DNA of 64,000 nt, from positions 44,223 through 108,222 of the forward strand of contig NZ_BDBF01000031.1 of the NCBI RefSeq assembly GCF_001612845.1, in the 5' to 3' direction. Each line of letters opens with the position of its first letter. The stretch's first letter is position 1. Position numbers and translations under genes: made by a program. The stretch comes from Nocardia elegans NBRC 108235 (GTDB taxonomy: Bacteria > Actinomycetota > Actinomycetes > Mycobacteriales > Mycobacteriaceae). Below the pieces are notes generated by a model that saw only the letters and a program-made list of their open reading frames with translations, did not search any database and had not been told where the DNA came from. Positions 28,046 to 36,213 of this stretch are shown here, piece by piece.

Positions 28046-28325
28046 TCACACCCGGAACGGATCGTGTTCGGCCATCAGCTTTTCCACGCGGGCCTCGTCG
28101 ATGCGCTGATGGACGCGCGTGGACTCGAACCGGTCGCGGATCACCTTGGCAAGGGTGAAGGCGCTCGAGACCATGAACAGCGTTGTCATCAACAGGAATC
28201 CGCGCTGCCAGATATCCAGCGGCAGAGACGATGCCCGCGGTAGCGGCGACGAAACGGACGCCGAAGGCGATCGCGGCCTGGGCCAGGAAGGCGGGGCTGC
28301 TCGTCTGCTGGGTGGGAGTGCTCAT
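28046..28325 (-). pseudogene. Frameshifted YiaA/YiaB-like inner-membrane protein gene
   Basis: The first frame reads MSTPTQQTSSPAFLAQAAIAFGV and on to ATAGIV. The next frame continues with LPLDIWQRGFLLMTTLF, SSAFTLAKVIRDRFEST and a terminal VEKLMAEHDPFRV before a stop, which is the typical ending of actinobacterial YiaAB two-helix membrane proteins. The break lies near 28224-28230, where the coding strand has TCTCTG; one more CT would restore a continuous reading of about 93 residues. It is either a real slippage mutation or an assembly error. The gene is convergent with purL. Confidence 0.75.
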
Positions 28326-28464
28326 ACCGTCGAGTCTGCGGTCCCTGGCCGCGCGGAACGTGCGTAGAACTACTCGAGTACCCCGGGTAATTCCCGTTGT
28401 AGGCGTTGTTTGCCTCACGTGGCGAGGTCCCCGATTTCGGCACGCCGACCGCCATACTTGACGG

Positions 28465-30222
28465 GTGCTCGATACCGCCGAGACTCTCACAACGCTGCGT
28501 ACGCGCGGCGTTGTGGTCTATCGGCGAGGCCTGCGGCTGCTGCGCCGGCTCGAGGACGACATCATCGCCCTCAACTACGTCGGCCTGGTCACCGCGACAG
28601 TGTTTTTCGCCTGGTCGGTGACGCCCTCACTGCTGCCGCGCGACTGGTTGTTTCAAGGTCTGATCAGTGGTCTGAACGCCGCCATCGGTTACGGCGTGGG
28701 CTGTCTGCTGGAGTGGGGCTTTCGCAGACTGATCCGGCCGCGCTTGCGTTTTCGCGCACCGTCGCTGCGGATTCGCTATGCGGTGAAGGTGACGATCCTG
28801 ACGATCTGTCTGCTCACCGCGATCTACATGCTCGTCCTCTCCGCCGACTGGCAACGGCAGATCTACGGCCTGATGGATATGGAAGGCACCACGCGCGCCG
28901 CCTATCTGCGCACCGGTGGGCTCAGCGTCGCGGTGGCCGCGCTGGTGGTGGCGATCTACCGGACGGTCCGGTGGATCGTGCGGTTCTTCGCCCGTCTGCT
29001 CAGCCGCTGGGTGCGGGTGCCGCCGCAACTGGCCCCGAGCGTCGGCGCGATCGTGCTGGCCGTGGTGGCGGTGCTGCTGTTCAACGGTGTGCTGTCGGAG
29101 GCCTTCTTCACCGTCGCCAACTCGGCGTTCAGCGTGCGCAACGACAAGATGACGCCGTACGCGGTGCAGCCGACCGAACCCGAGCGCTCCGGCAGCCCCG
29201 CATCACTCGCCAAATGGGGCACGCTCGGTTCGGAGGGGCGGTGGTTCGTCTCGCACGGACCCGATGCCTTCCGCATCGGCGCGGTGACGGGAAAGCCCGC
29301 GCGCGAACCGGTTCGGGTCTACGTCGGTCTCGGATCGGCGGCCGAGGGACAGACCCAGGAACAGTTGGCTGTCGCCGAACTCGAACGCACGCACGCCTTC
29401 GACCGCAAGGTGCTGGTGATCGTCACCACCACCGGAACCGGATGGGTGAATTCGACGACCGCGGGCGCGCTCGAATACATGTACGGCGGCGACACCGCGA
29501 TCCTCGCCTCGCAGTACTCGTATCTGCCGAGTGTGTTGTCGTTCCTCGCGGACCGGCAGAAGGTCGCGGTGGCGGGGAAGAAGATGTTCGACGCGGTCTA
29601 CGCCGCCTGGTCGGCGCGGCCGGCGCAGTCGCGGCCGAAGCTGCTGGTGTACGGGGAAAGCCTGGGTTCGCAGGGCTCGGAGGCGGCCTTCGACGGTCTG
29701 GCCGATCTGCGCGCCAAGGTCGACGGCGCGCTCTGGGTGGGCCCGCCGAATTCCAATCGGCTGTGGAAACAGTTCGTCGAGCGCCGCGACCCCGGCACTC
29801 GCGAGGTGGAACCGATCTACGCCGACGGCCTCGTGGTCCGATTCGCCTCCACCGCAGCGGATCTGACGAAACCGTCGCCGGAATGGCGGCGTCCGCGCAT
29901 CGCTTACCTGCAGCATCCCTCCGATCCCATCGTCTGGTGGTCACCGGATCTGATCTTCTCCCAACCGGATTGGCTCTCCGAGCCGCGTGGCTCCGACGTG
30001 TCCACGCAGATGCGCTGGTGGCCGCTGGTCACCTTCTGGCAGGTCGCCGCCGACCTGACCAATGCCCAAGGGGTCAGCGACGGGCACGGCCACAACTACG
30101 GCACCCTGGTACTCGACGGCTGGGCCGCGGTACTGCCGCCTCCGGACTGGAATCCGCAACTGCAGGAGAACATTCGGACGCAGCTGGAACTGTCGGAAGC
30201 GTTCGAACGCGCGGTGAAATGA
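28465..30222 (+). CDS. Membrane-embedded alpha/beta-hydrolase (Abhydrolase_9 type)
   Basis: This 585-residue protein has an N-terminal membrane part (about six hydrophobic segments between residues 35 and 215) and a C-terminal alpha/beta-hydrolase domain with nucleophile motif YGESLGSQG, Ser near 399, and a late His in GHGHNYG. It fits the Abhydrolase_9 / Abhydrolase_9_N pair common in actinobacteria. The substrate is unknown; an envelope lipid is a guess. The GTG start follows CATACT by six bases, a possible leaderless promoter. Confidence 0.82.
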   Translation: MLDTAETLTTLRTRGVVVYRRGLRLLRRLEDDIIALNYVGLVTATVFFAWSVTPSLLPRDWLFQGLISGLNAAIGYGVGCLLEWGFRRLIRPRLRFRAPSLRIRYAVKVTILTICLLTAIYMLVLSADWQRQIYGLMDMEGTTRAAYLRTGGLSVAVAALVVAIYRTVRWIVRFFARLLSRWVRVPPQLAPSVGAIVLAVVAVLLFNGVLSEAFFTVANSAFSVRNDKMTPYAVQPTEPERSGSPASLAKWGTLGSEGRWFVSHGPDAFRIGAVTGKPAREPVRVYVGLGSAAEGQTQEQLAVAELERTHAFDRKVLVIVTTTGTGWVNSTTAGALEYMYGGDTAILASQYSYLPSVLSFLADRQKVAVAGKKMFDAVYAAWSARPAQSRPKLLVYGESLGSQGSEAAFDGLADLRAKVDGALWVGPPNSNRLWKQFVERRDPGTREVEPIYADGLVVRFASTAADLTKPSPEWRRPRIAYLQHPSDPIVWWSPDLIFSQPDWLSEPRGSDVSTQMRWWPLVTFWQVAADLTNAQGVSDGHGHNYGTLVLDGWAAVLPPPDWNPQLQENIRTQLELSEAFERAVK

Positions 30223-30280
30223 GCACAGCAACGACAACCTCGCGCTATGGCCGGAACGCGCACTCGCGAGGTGCGGATCG

Positions 30281-30937
30281 GTGAACAACCGAAGCGTGGT
30301 GCGCACCTTATCGGCGTCGTGCATCGCCCTGATGTGGAGCAATCTCGTGCTGCCGAGGCTGGGGTCGGGCATACGGGGTCGCACGGTCGCCAACGCCGCG
30401 TTCGCGACCGGGTATGCCGCGGTATTCGGCGGCCGGCCGGAGTGGCTCTCTCGGCGTGGGTGGGTTTGGGGCGCAGCGGCATTCGGCGCGGTCGGCACTG
30501 CTTACGGTGTCGGGCTCGCCGTACCGGGGATCCGGAATCGAATGGCGGAGTTCGCCGAGCGTGAGCCGGAGGTGAGTTCGGCCGAATGGGTCGGCATCCA
30601 CATTCCGGTGGGCACCGTCTACAGCGAGGAGCTGATTTTCCGGGGGACGCTGGACCGGCTCTTCGACGACGCGGGTCACGGGCGGACACCGTGCGGCGCA
30701 GTGGTTTTCGGTCTGTGGCACATTCATCCGGCGCGGTCCGCGGGTGACAGCATCCCAGCCACTGTCGCCGTCACCGCCGCGGGCGGGCTGCTCTTCTCCT
30801 GGCTGCGTCGCCGCACGGGCAGTGCGACGGCACCGGCGCTCGTTCACCTCGCCCTGAATGCCGGTGGCGCGCTGGCACCGCGAGTAGCGGTGGCGCTGCG
30901 CGATCGGCGCATCGGCCGGGGTGTATCGCACCGCTGA
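30281..30937 (+). CDS. CPBP-family intramembrane metalloprotease
   Basis: This 218-residue membrane protein contains the CPBP (CAAX protease and bacteriocin-processing) motifs: SEELIFRG with the Glu pair, then FGLWHIHPA and a C-terminal ALVHLALNAGG. Such enzymes cleave within membranes or process peptides; the target here is unknown. A GAGG ribosome binding site lies about 9 bases before the GTG at 30281. It sits in the purL-purF interval where M. tuberculosis Rv0804 lies. Confidence 0.78.
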   Translation: MNNRSVVRTLSASCIALMWSNLVLPRLGSGIRGRTVANAAFATGYAAVFGGRPEWLSRRGWVWGAAAFGAVGTAYGVGLAVPGIRNRMAEFAEREPEVSSAEWVGIHIPVGTVYSEELIFRGTLDRLFDDAGHGRTPCGAVVFGLWHIHPARSAGDSIPATVAVTAAGGLLFSWLRRRTGSATAPALVHLALNAGGALAPRVAVALRDRRIGRGVSHR

Positions 30938-30965
30938 GTCCGTTCGGCTCGCTACGCTCGGTGGA

Positions 30966-31352
30966 ATGGCGCGACGTTCGGCTGTGGACCCTGCTCAGGT
31001 GCGTGATTCGGTGGCGGCGCTCGGCGCGTGGCTGCGCGACGAGTCGGCGGCCCAGCCGGCACGGTCCGAGCTCGCGGCGGCCGTGCGGGGGACCGCACGG
31101 AGTCTGGCCGCCGCGGCGCCGGGCGCCTCGGTGGAGGTGCGGGTGCCGCCCTTCGTGGCGGTGCAATGTATCGAGGGGCCGCGGCACACCCGGGGGACGC
31201 CGCCGAATGTGGTGGAGACCGACCCGCGGACGTGGTTGCTGCTCGCGACCGGACTGCTGGATTTCGACGCCGCGGTGGATTCGGGGGCGTTGAGCGCCTC
31301 CGGAATCCGGGCGGGGGAGTTGGCCCGCTGGCTGCCGCTGGTCGCGCTGTGA
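30966..31352 (+). CDS. Sterol-carrier-family / SCP2-like small protein (Rv0807-like)
   Basis: This 128-residue protein resembles Rv0807 of M. tuberculosis in length and location before purF. It has an N-terminal helical part and the block VEVRVPPFVAVQCIEGPRHTRGTPPNVVETDP, followed by WLLLATGLLDFDAAVDSG, the pattern seen in actinobacterial proteins annotated as sterol-carrier family. The function is not established. The ATG at 30966 follows TACGCT (30953-30958) by seven bases, which fixes the start and predicts a leaderless message. Confidence 0.8.
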   Translation: MARRSAVDPAQVRDSVAALGAWLRDESAAQPARSELAAAVRGTARSLAAAAPGASVEVRVPPFVAVQCIEGPRHTRGTPPNVVETDPRTWLLLATGLLDFDAAVDSGALSASGIRAGELARWLPLVAL

Positions 31353-31377
31353 CCCAGTCCGGGGCGAGCGCTGTGAC

Positions 31378-32718
31378 CTAGGCCGGAGCGGGTTGGGTAC
31401 GGTTGATCGGCTTGCGCTCCAACCCTTTTCGGTCGTAGAAGCGCGTCACGACCACTCCGAGCACCACACCGATCGTGAGGCCGAGCACGGTCATCCAGAA
31501 ACCGCGGGTGAAACCGGCCGCGCCGTTGCCGTCGAAATACAGCAGTGAACGCACCGCCAGGAACACCTGGTGCATCGGTTCGAAGGTGGCCAGCCAGCCG
31601 AGGTACTTCGGTGTCGCCTCGATCGGGACCGTGCCTCCCGAGGACGGCAGGCCCAGCACGATGAACAGGATCATGTTCACCAGCAGTCCGGCTGAGCCGA
31701 TCGCGGCGAGGATGGAGATACCGGTGAAGCCGACCGCGATGATCGCGAGCACCCCGTAGAGGTACAGCCCCAGCGGATTGTCCAGCGGCATTCCCAATGC
31801 CGCGCCGATGCCGAGCAGGATCGCGGAGACCACCACGGCGGCCACCGCCATGACCGCCCATTTGATCAGGAGCGTGCGAAGTCTGGAAACGGGTGTGGCG
31901 GGATAGTGCACGTACCACGGCCCGTATTCGGTCGGCACGAAGCCGAGGGCCGAGTCGATCATGGTGTGCACGATCATCGCGCCGAGCATGCCCGCCATCA
32001 GCAACAACAGCGCGTAGAAGAACGCCGTCAGCCCCTGGCCGGAACCGCCGGGCAGGGGATGGAACTCCTGCACCAGGATCTGCAGCGGTTGCGCGAGGGT
32101 GAGGCGGGTCGCACCGGACAGTTCGGGGGCCGGCGGGCCACCCGGCGCCGGGGTGAGCTGAGTCCGCACCTGCTCGGTGAGCTGCTGTCCCACCTTCTCG
32201 TTGATCTGTGGCAGCGCCTGATCCCCGAAACGCACCACGATCTGCGTGGCGTAGGTGCCCGACCGCGGATTGGTCAGCAAGGTGATGATCGGCCGCTCGA
32301 TATCGCCCGGTATGACACTGCCCACACCCAGGATCCCGAGTCGCTTACTGAAATCGCTCGGGATGACGACCGTGCCGTAGACCTGGCCGTTCTGCATCTG
32401 CTGCTGGGCTTCCGGCAGCCCCAGTACGCGCAGATCGATCTGGTCGGCGGGCACGGCGGCACGCAGCCCGTCGGCGACCTGATCGCCGAAGTTCACGTGT
32501 TTCTGCTGGCCGGGCGCGCCGAGCGTCTCACCCACATCCTGGTTGACCAGGGCGATCGGGAAGTCGTGCAGATTCCGCTGGGGGTCGACGACATAATCGA
32601 GATACAGCAGGCCCAACAACGCGGCCACCACTGAGACGACCGCCACAGGGAACATCCATCGAAACGGAATAAGCCGCCGTAGATTTCGACTTTGTAGTGC
32701 GGTGTCGGTACTCGCCAC
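31378..32718 (-). CDS. DUF3533 / YhgE-Pip-like ABC-2-type membrane protein
   Basis: This 446-residue membrane protein has one N-terminal helix (VAVVSVVAALLGLLYLDYVV), an extracytoplasmic domain of about 200 residues starting with RNLHDFPIALVNQDVG, and five or six helices in the C-terminal half. This is the layout of DUF3533 and YhgE/Pip proteins, distant relatives of ABC-2 exporters that lack an ATPase. The cargo is unknown. The GTG at 32718 follows TACGGT by six bases on the minus strand; the longer frame would overlap purF. It is divergent from purF. Confidence 0.78.
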   Translation of the reverse strand: MASTDTALQSRNLRRLIPFRWMFPVAVVSVVAALLGLLYLDYVVDPQRNLHDFPIALVNQDVGETLGAPGQQKHVNFGDQVADGLRAAVPADQIDLRVLGLPEAQQQMQNGQVYGTVVIPSDFSKRLGILGVGSVIPGDIERPIITLLTNPRSGTYATQIVVRFGDQALPQINEKVGQQLTEQVRTQLTPAPGGPPAPELSGATRLTLAQPLQILVQEFHPLPGGSGQGLTAFFYALLLLMAGMLGAMIVHTMIDSALGFVPTEYGPWYVHYPATPVSRLRTLLIKWAVMAVAAVVVSAILLGIGAALGMPLDNPLGLYLYGVLAIIAVGFTGISILAAIGSAGLLVNMILFIVLGLPSSGGTVPIEATPKYLGWLATFEPMHQVFLAVRSLLYFDGNGAAGFTRGFWMTVLGLTIGVVLGVVVTRFYDRKGLERKPINRTQPAPA

Positions 32719-32787
32719 GGACGAACCGTAGCAGCAAACAGCTCGCCACCCGGAGGATCCGGACGTGGGTTTCGCGCGGATGACCCG

Positions 32788-32793
32788 TAGAAT
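32788..32793 (+). promoter_or_regulatory. Candidate -10 box of purF
   Basis: TAGAAT lies 37 bp before the GTG of purF. It predicts a transcript start near 32800 and a 30-base leader with the ribosome binding site AGGGAG. Confidence 0.45.
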
Positions 32794-32830
32794 GATGAGT
32801 GCCCCCCGCCCGACTAACAGGGAGCAAACG

Positions 32831-34435
32831 GTGACCCACGCCGATCTGTCGATCCCGAAGACCGCCGCAGGCCGAAACTCCTCCGCTGTCGACGAGCCTG
32901 AGAACGAACCCCGCGAGGAGTGTGGCGTCTTCGGCGTCTGGGCTCCGGGCGAGGATGTGGCCAAGCTCACGTACTACGGTTTGTACGCACTGCAGCACCG
33001 CGGCCAGGAGGCCGCCGGTATCGCGGTCGCGGACGGCTCGCAGGTACTGGTGTTCAAGGATCTGGGCCTCGTCTCGCAGGTCTTCGACGAACAGACGCTG
33101 GCGGCGATGCCGGGGCATATCGCCATCGGGCACTGCCGGTACTCCACCACCGGTTCCACCATCTGGGAGAACGCTCAGCCGATCTTCCGCACCACGGCCG
33201 TCGGCACCGGACTTGCGTTGGGACACAACGGAAATCTGGTCAATACCGCCGAGTTGGCGACGCGGGCCCGGGAATTGGGCCTGATCAACGGCCGCCTACC
33301 CGGCAGTGCGATCACCGCCACCTCGGATTCGGATGTGATGACCGCGCTGCTGGCCCATGCCGCGGCCGACAAGAGCATCGAGCAGGCGGCCATGGAGTTG
33401 CTGCCCACGCTGCGCGGCGCCTTCTGCCTGACCTTCATGGACGAGCACACCCTCTACGCGGCGCGGGATCCGCAGGGTGTGCGGCCGCTGTGCCTGGGCC
33501 GCCTCGACCGCGGCTGGGTGGTTGCCAGCGAGACCGCCGCGCTCGACATCGTGGGCGCCTCGTTCGTCCGGGAGATCGAACCCGGCGAACTGCTGGCGAT
33601 CGACGCCGACGGAGTTCGTTCGCTGCGGTTCGCCAACCCCGAACCCAAGGGCTGTGTCTTCGAATACGTCTATTTGGCTCGGCCGGATTCGACGATCGCC
33701 GGTCGCTCGGTGCACGCCACCCGGGTCGACATCGGTCGCCGGCTGGCCGCCGAACATCCCGTCGAGGCCGATCTGGTGATTCCGGTCCCAGAGTCCGGAA
33801 CGCCTGCCGCCGTCGGCTACGCGCAGGGCTCCGGCGTGCCGTACGGCCAGGGCCTGATGAAGAACGCCTACGTGGGCCGCACCTTCATCCAGCCCAGCCA
33901 GACCATCCGCCAGCTCGGTATCCGGCTCAAGCTCAACCCGCTGCGCGAGGTGATTCGCGGGAAGCGGTTGATCGTGGTCGACGACTCGATCGTGCGCGGC
34001 AACACCCAGCGCGCGCTGATCCGGATGCTGCGCGAGGCCGGGGCGCTGGAGATCCACGTGCGCATCGCCTCCCCGCCGGTGAAGTGGCCGTGCTTCTACG
34101 GCATCGACTTCGCCTCGCCGGCCGAGTTGATCGCCAACGGCGCCGGGCCGGAAATGGCCGAGGGGTCACAGGATTCGGAAGCGGCGATGGTCGAAAGCGT
34201 GCGGCGTTCCATCGGCGCCGACAGCCTGGGCTATATCTCGCTCGAGGGCATGATCGCGGCCACCGAGCAGCCGCGCACCCGCCTGTGCTGTGCCTGCTTC
34301 GACGGCAAGTACCCGATCCCGCTGCCCGATGAGGCTGCCGTCGGCAAGAACGTCCTCGAAGGAATTCTCTCGGGTAAGCCGGAATCGGAACTCCTGGGCG
34401 AGAATGCCAACGCGAGCGCGCTGAGCCGCCCCTGA
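32831..34435 (+). CDS. purF: Amidophosphoribosyltransferase
   Basis: This is the first committed step of purine synthesis, making 5-phosphoribosylamine from PRPP and glutamine. The 534-residue protein carries a propeptide of about 30 residues before the N-terminal nucleophile Cys31 in ECGVFGVWAPG, so it should self-process. GHCRYSTTGS and LGHNGNLVN belong to the glutaminase domain; VVDDSIVRGNT is the PRPP-binding loop. Cysteines in LCCACFDGKYP near the end indicate the iron-sulfur-containing Bacillus-type enzyme. AGGGAG before the GTG at 32831 supports the start. Confidence 0.96.
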   Translation: MTHADLSIPKTAAGRNSSAVDEPENEPREECGVFGVWAPGEDVAKLTYYGLYALQHRGQEAAGIAVADGSQVLVFKDLGLVSQVFDEQTLAAMPGHIAIGHCRYSTTGSTIWENAQPIFRTTAVGTGLALGHNGNLVNTAELATRARELGLINGRLPGSAITATSDSDVMTALLAHAAADKSIEQAAMELLPTLRGAFCLTFMDEHTLYAARDPQGVRPLCLGRLDRGWVVASETAALDIVGASFVREIEPGELLAIDADGVRSLRFANPEPKGCVFEYVYLARPDSTIAGRSVHATRVDIGRRLAAEHPVEADLVIPVPESGTPAAVGYAQGSGVPYGQGLMKNAYVGRTFIQPSQTIRQLGIRLKLNPLREVIRGKRLIVVDDSIVRGNTQRALIRMLREAGALEIHVRIASPPVKWPCFYGIDFASPAELIANGAGPEMAEGSQDSEAAMVESVRRSIGADSLGYISLEGMIAATEQPRTRLCCACFDGKYPIPLPDEAAVGKNVLEGILSGKPESELLGENANASALSRP

Positions 34436-34455
34436 GCGTCACTCGTGACGTCGTG

Positions 34456-34483
34456 GCCGGGCCGTTCGTCGTGGCGGCCCGGC
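34456..34483 (+). terminator. Probable purF terminator
   Basis: Arms GCCGGGCCG and CGGCCCGGC enclose a ten-base loop 20 bp after the purF stop, followed by ATGTTTG. The strength of the stem makes it a likely stop despite the short T-run. Confidence 0.6.
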
Positions 34484-34549
34484 ATGTTTGATCGAAGGTC
34501 GAGTCGACTTGGAGTGCACGCACATTCGGTGCCGAGCAGGTTCGAGAGC

Positions 34550-35173
34550 CTAAAGGCTCGGTGACGTGCTGGGCGGTGTGAGCAATCCGCCGAGCATCAT
34601 CAGAATGCACTGCTCGGCCTCGGCGCCGGCCGCATCCGGATCGTCGGCGTGCGCGACGATCATGCCCGCCTCGGTGATCGCGGCCAGAATCAATTGGGCC
34701 AGGGTCCGAACCGGAACCGCGGGCGCGAGGCCGGACTCGACGGCCAGTTCCAGCTGATTGGTGATCAGCCCGAGCCCGTGGCGCGCTTCCATCTCACGCC
34801 AGCCCTGCCAGCCGAGTACCGCAGGGCCGTCCGACATGGCGATCCGGACCGTTTCCGGGCGGCGGCTGATCATGAGGAAGGTGTGCAGGCCGGTCGCCAT
34901 CGCGGCCAGCAGATCGGTCGGGTCGGGCAGGGTGTCGATCGCATGCCGGATCTCCTCGGTGTTGTCCGCCTCGAGCTGTTCCAGGACCGCGATGAACAGG
35001 CCGCGCTTGTCGCCGTAGTGATGATGCAGCGCGCCGCGGGTGACACCGGCCGCGGCGACGATCTCCTCCGCCGACACCGCGGAATATCCGCGTTCGGCGA
35101 ACAGCCGCCGCCCGACCGACTCGAGACTCGCCCGCGTCGCGCGTGATCTGTCCTCCTGGCTACGGCGTGGCAT
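34550..35173 (-). CDS. TetR-family regulator of the adjacent hydrolase operon
   Basis: This 207-residue repressor has a canonical HTH: RRLFAERGYSAVSAEEIVAAAGVTRGALHHHYGDKRGLF. It is the second gene of an operon, overlapping the end of the alpha/beta-hydrolase gene by 14 bp. The operon promoter contains a 15-bp dyad TACATACCGTATGTA placed exactly between the -35 and -10 boxes, which is a convincing operator for autoregulation. The inducer is unknown and may be a substrate of the hydrolase. It converges on purF. Confidence 0.9.
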   Translation of the reverse strand: MPRRSQEDRSRATRASLESVGRRLFAERGYSAVSAEEIVAAAGVTRGALHHHYGDKRGLFIAVLEQLEADNTEEIRHAIDTLPDPTDLLAAMATGLHTFLMISRRPETVRIAMSDGPAVLGWQGWREMEARHGLGLITNQLELAVESGLAPAVPVRTLAQLILAAITEAGMIVAHADDPDAAGAEAEQCILMMLGGLLTPPSTSPSL

Positions 35174-36026
35174 GCAGCCGAGTGAACTCCACGATCAACC
35201 GGCTGAGCAACTCGGGCTGGTCCTCCGAGATGAAGGTGAGTGAATCCTCGATCGTGCGCAGCGTGGCATGGGGCAGATCGTGTGCCAGCCGCTGCGCGAA
35301 ATCGAGGCGGAACACCTTGTCCTCGGGTGCCCAGGCCAGCAGCACCGGCAGATCCCACTCGCGGAAAGTGCGCGCGGCCGCGAGGGTGTGGCGCTTGTGG
35401 ATATCGCGCAGGAACCGGCGCAGATCGGCGCGAATGGCCGCGGAATTGCGGCTCGGCAGCAGATAGGAATCCGCGATCTCATGCGGCAGCGGCTGTTTGG
35501 TGACCAACCCGTAGGCGAGGGGCAGCCGCTGCGCCGGCCGGAAGCGCAGGCTCTGCAGAATCGCGGTGAGCAGGCCGGGTACGCGCGAGAGCCGCGGCAG
35601 CGGAGTGAACGGTTGCGGGAAGAACTTCTCGTAGGCGTCGCAGTTGGTGAACACCACGCGCCCGACCCGACTGCGATCGCGCGACAGCATGATCTGCGTG
35701 ATCGCACCGCCGGTGTCGTTGGCCACCAGGGTGACGTCGGTGAGGTCGAGTTCCCGCAGGAACGCGGCGATCAGATCGGCCGCGCCTGTCGGGGTGAGGT
35801 CGGCGGCCGGCATCGGCTCCGAATGCGAGCCGAACGGCCAGTCCGGGGTGAGGCAGCGATGCCCGGCGGCGGCGACGTCCGGTACCACCTTGCGCCACAG
35901 GTCGGCGTTGACGAGCAGGCCGTGGACGAAGACGACCGGTGACCCGGAACCGGTGTCGTGATAGCGGATGCGGCCGCCCGGCACGGTGACGTGTCGAATC
36001 GGGCCGAGGCTGGTGCTGATTCCCAT
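35160..36026 (-). CDS. Alpha/beta-hydrolase with Asp in the nucleophile elbow
   Basis: This 288-residue alpha/beta-hydrolase has HGLLVNADLW as the oxyanion loop and VANDTGGAITQ as the nucleophile elbow, so the nucleophile position is Asp rather than Ser, as in haloalkane dehalogenases and epoxide hydrolases. The acidic residue is probably in WAPEDKVF. The usual catalytic His near the C-terminus is replaced in IEDSLTFISEDQPE, so the mechanism is unclear. GGAAGG before the ATG at 36026 fixes the start. It is co-transcribed with and probably repressed by the downstream TetR protein. Confidence 0.82.
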   Translation of the reverse strand: MGISTSLGPIRHVTVPGGRIRYHDTGSGSPVVFVHGLLVNADLWRKVVPDVAAAGHRCLTPDWPFGSHSEPMPAADLTPTGAADLIAAFLRELDLTDVTLVANDTGGAITQIMLSRDRSRVGRVVFTNCDAYEKFFPQPFTPLPRLSRVPGLLTAILQSLRFRPAQRLPLAYGLVTKQPLPHEIADSYLLPSRNSAAIRADLRRFLRDIHKRHTLAAARTFREWDLPVLLAWAPEDKVFRLDFAQRLAHDLPHATLRTIEDSLTFISEDQPELLSRLIVEFTRLHATP

Positions 36027-36060
36027 GACATGCCTTCCGGAGTGGGTGTGATGTGTTCCA

Positions 36061-36089
36061 GAGTTACCTACATACCGTATGTATGTCAA
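36061..36089 (-). promoter_or_regulatory. Promoter and TetR operator of the hydrolase-tetR operon
   Basis: On the minus strand TTGACA (36084-36089), a 17-base spacer and TAACTC (36061-36066) form a near-consensus promoter. The spacer contains the perfect dyad TACATACCGTATGTA at 36069-36083, seven-base arms around one central base. A repressor bound there would block polymerase directly. The predicted transcript start is near 36054, 28 bases before the ATG. Confidence 0.8.
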
Positions 36090-36213
36090 TGGCGGATGTG
36101 ACGGTAGCCTCGAATCCGTACGTGCAGCCCAATACCGGTGCAGTCTCGTTATCCGGCTCCGGTAGCGTGATCAGGCATCTGTCCGCCGATTCGGTTTGGA
36201 GCTTTCCCGAACA

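Noticed and set aside
25533..28490. 985-codon minus-strand open frame over purL
   Set aside because: Shadow of purL. Only its first part contains a true segment, the broken YiaA/B gene, which is reported separately.
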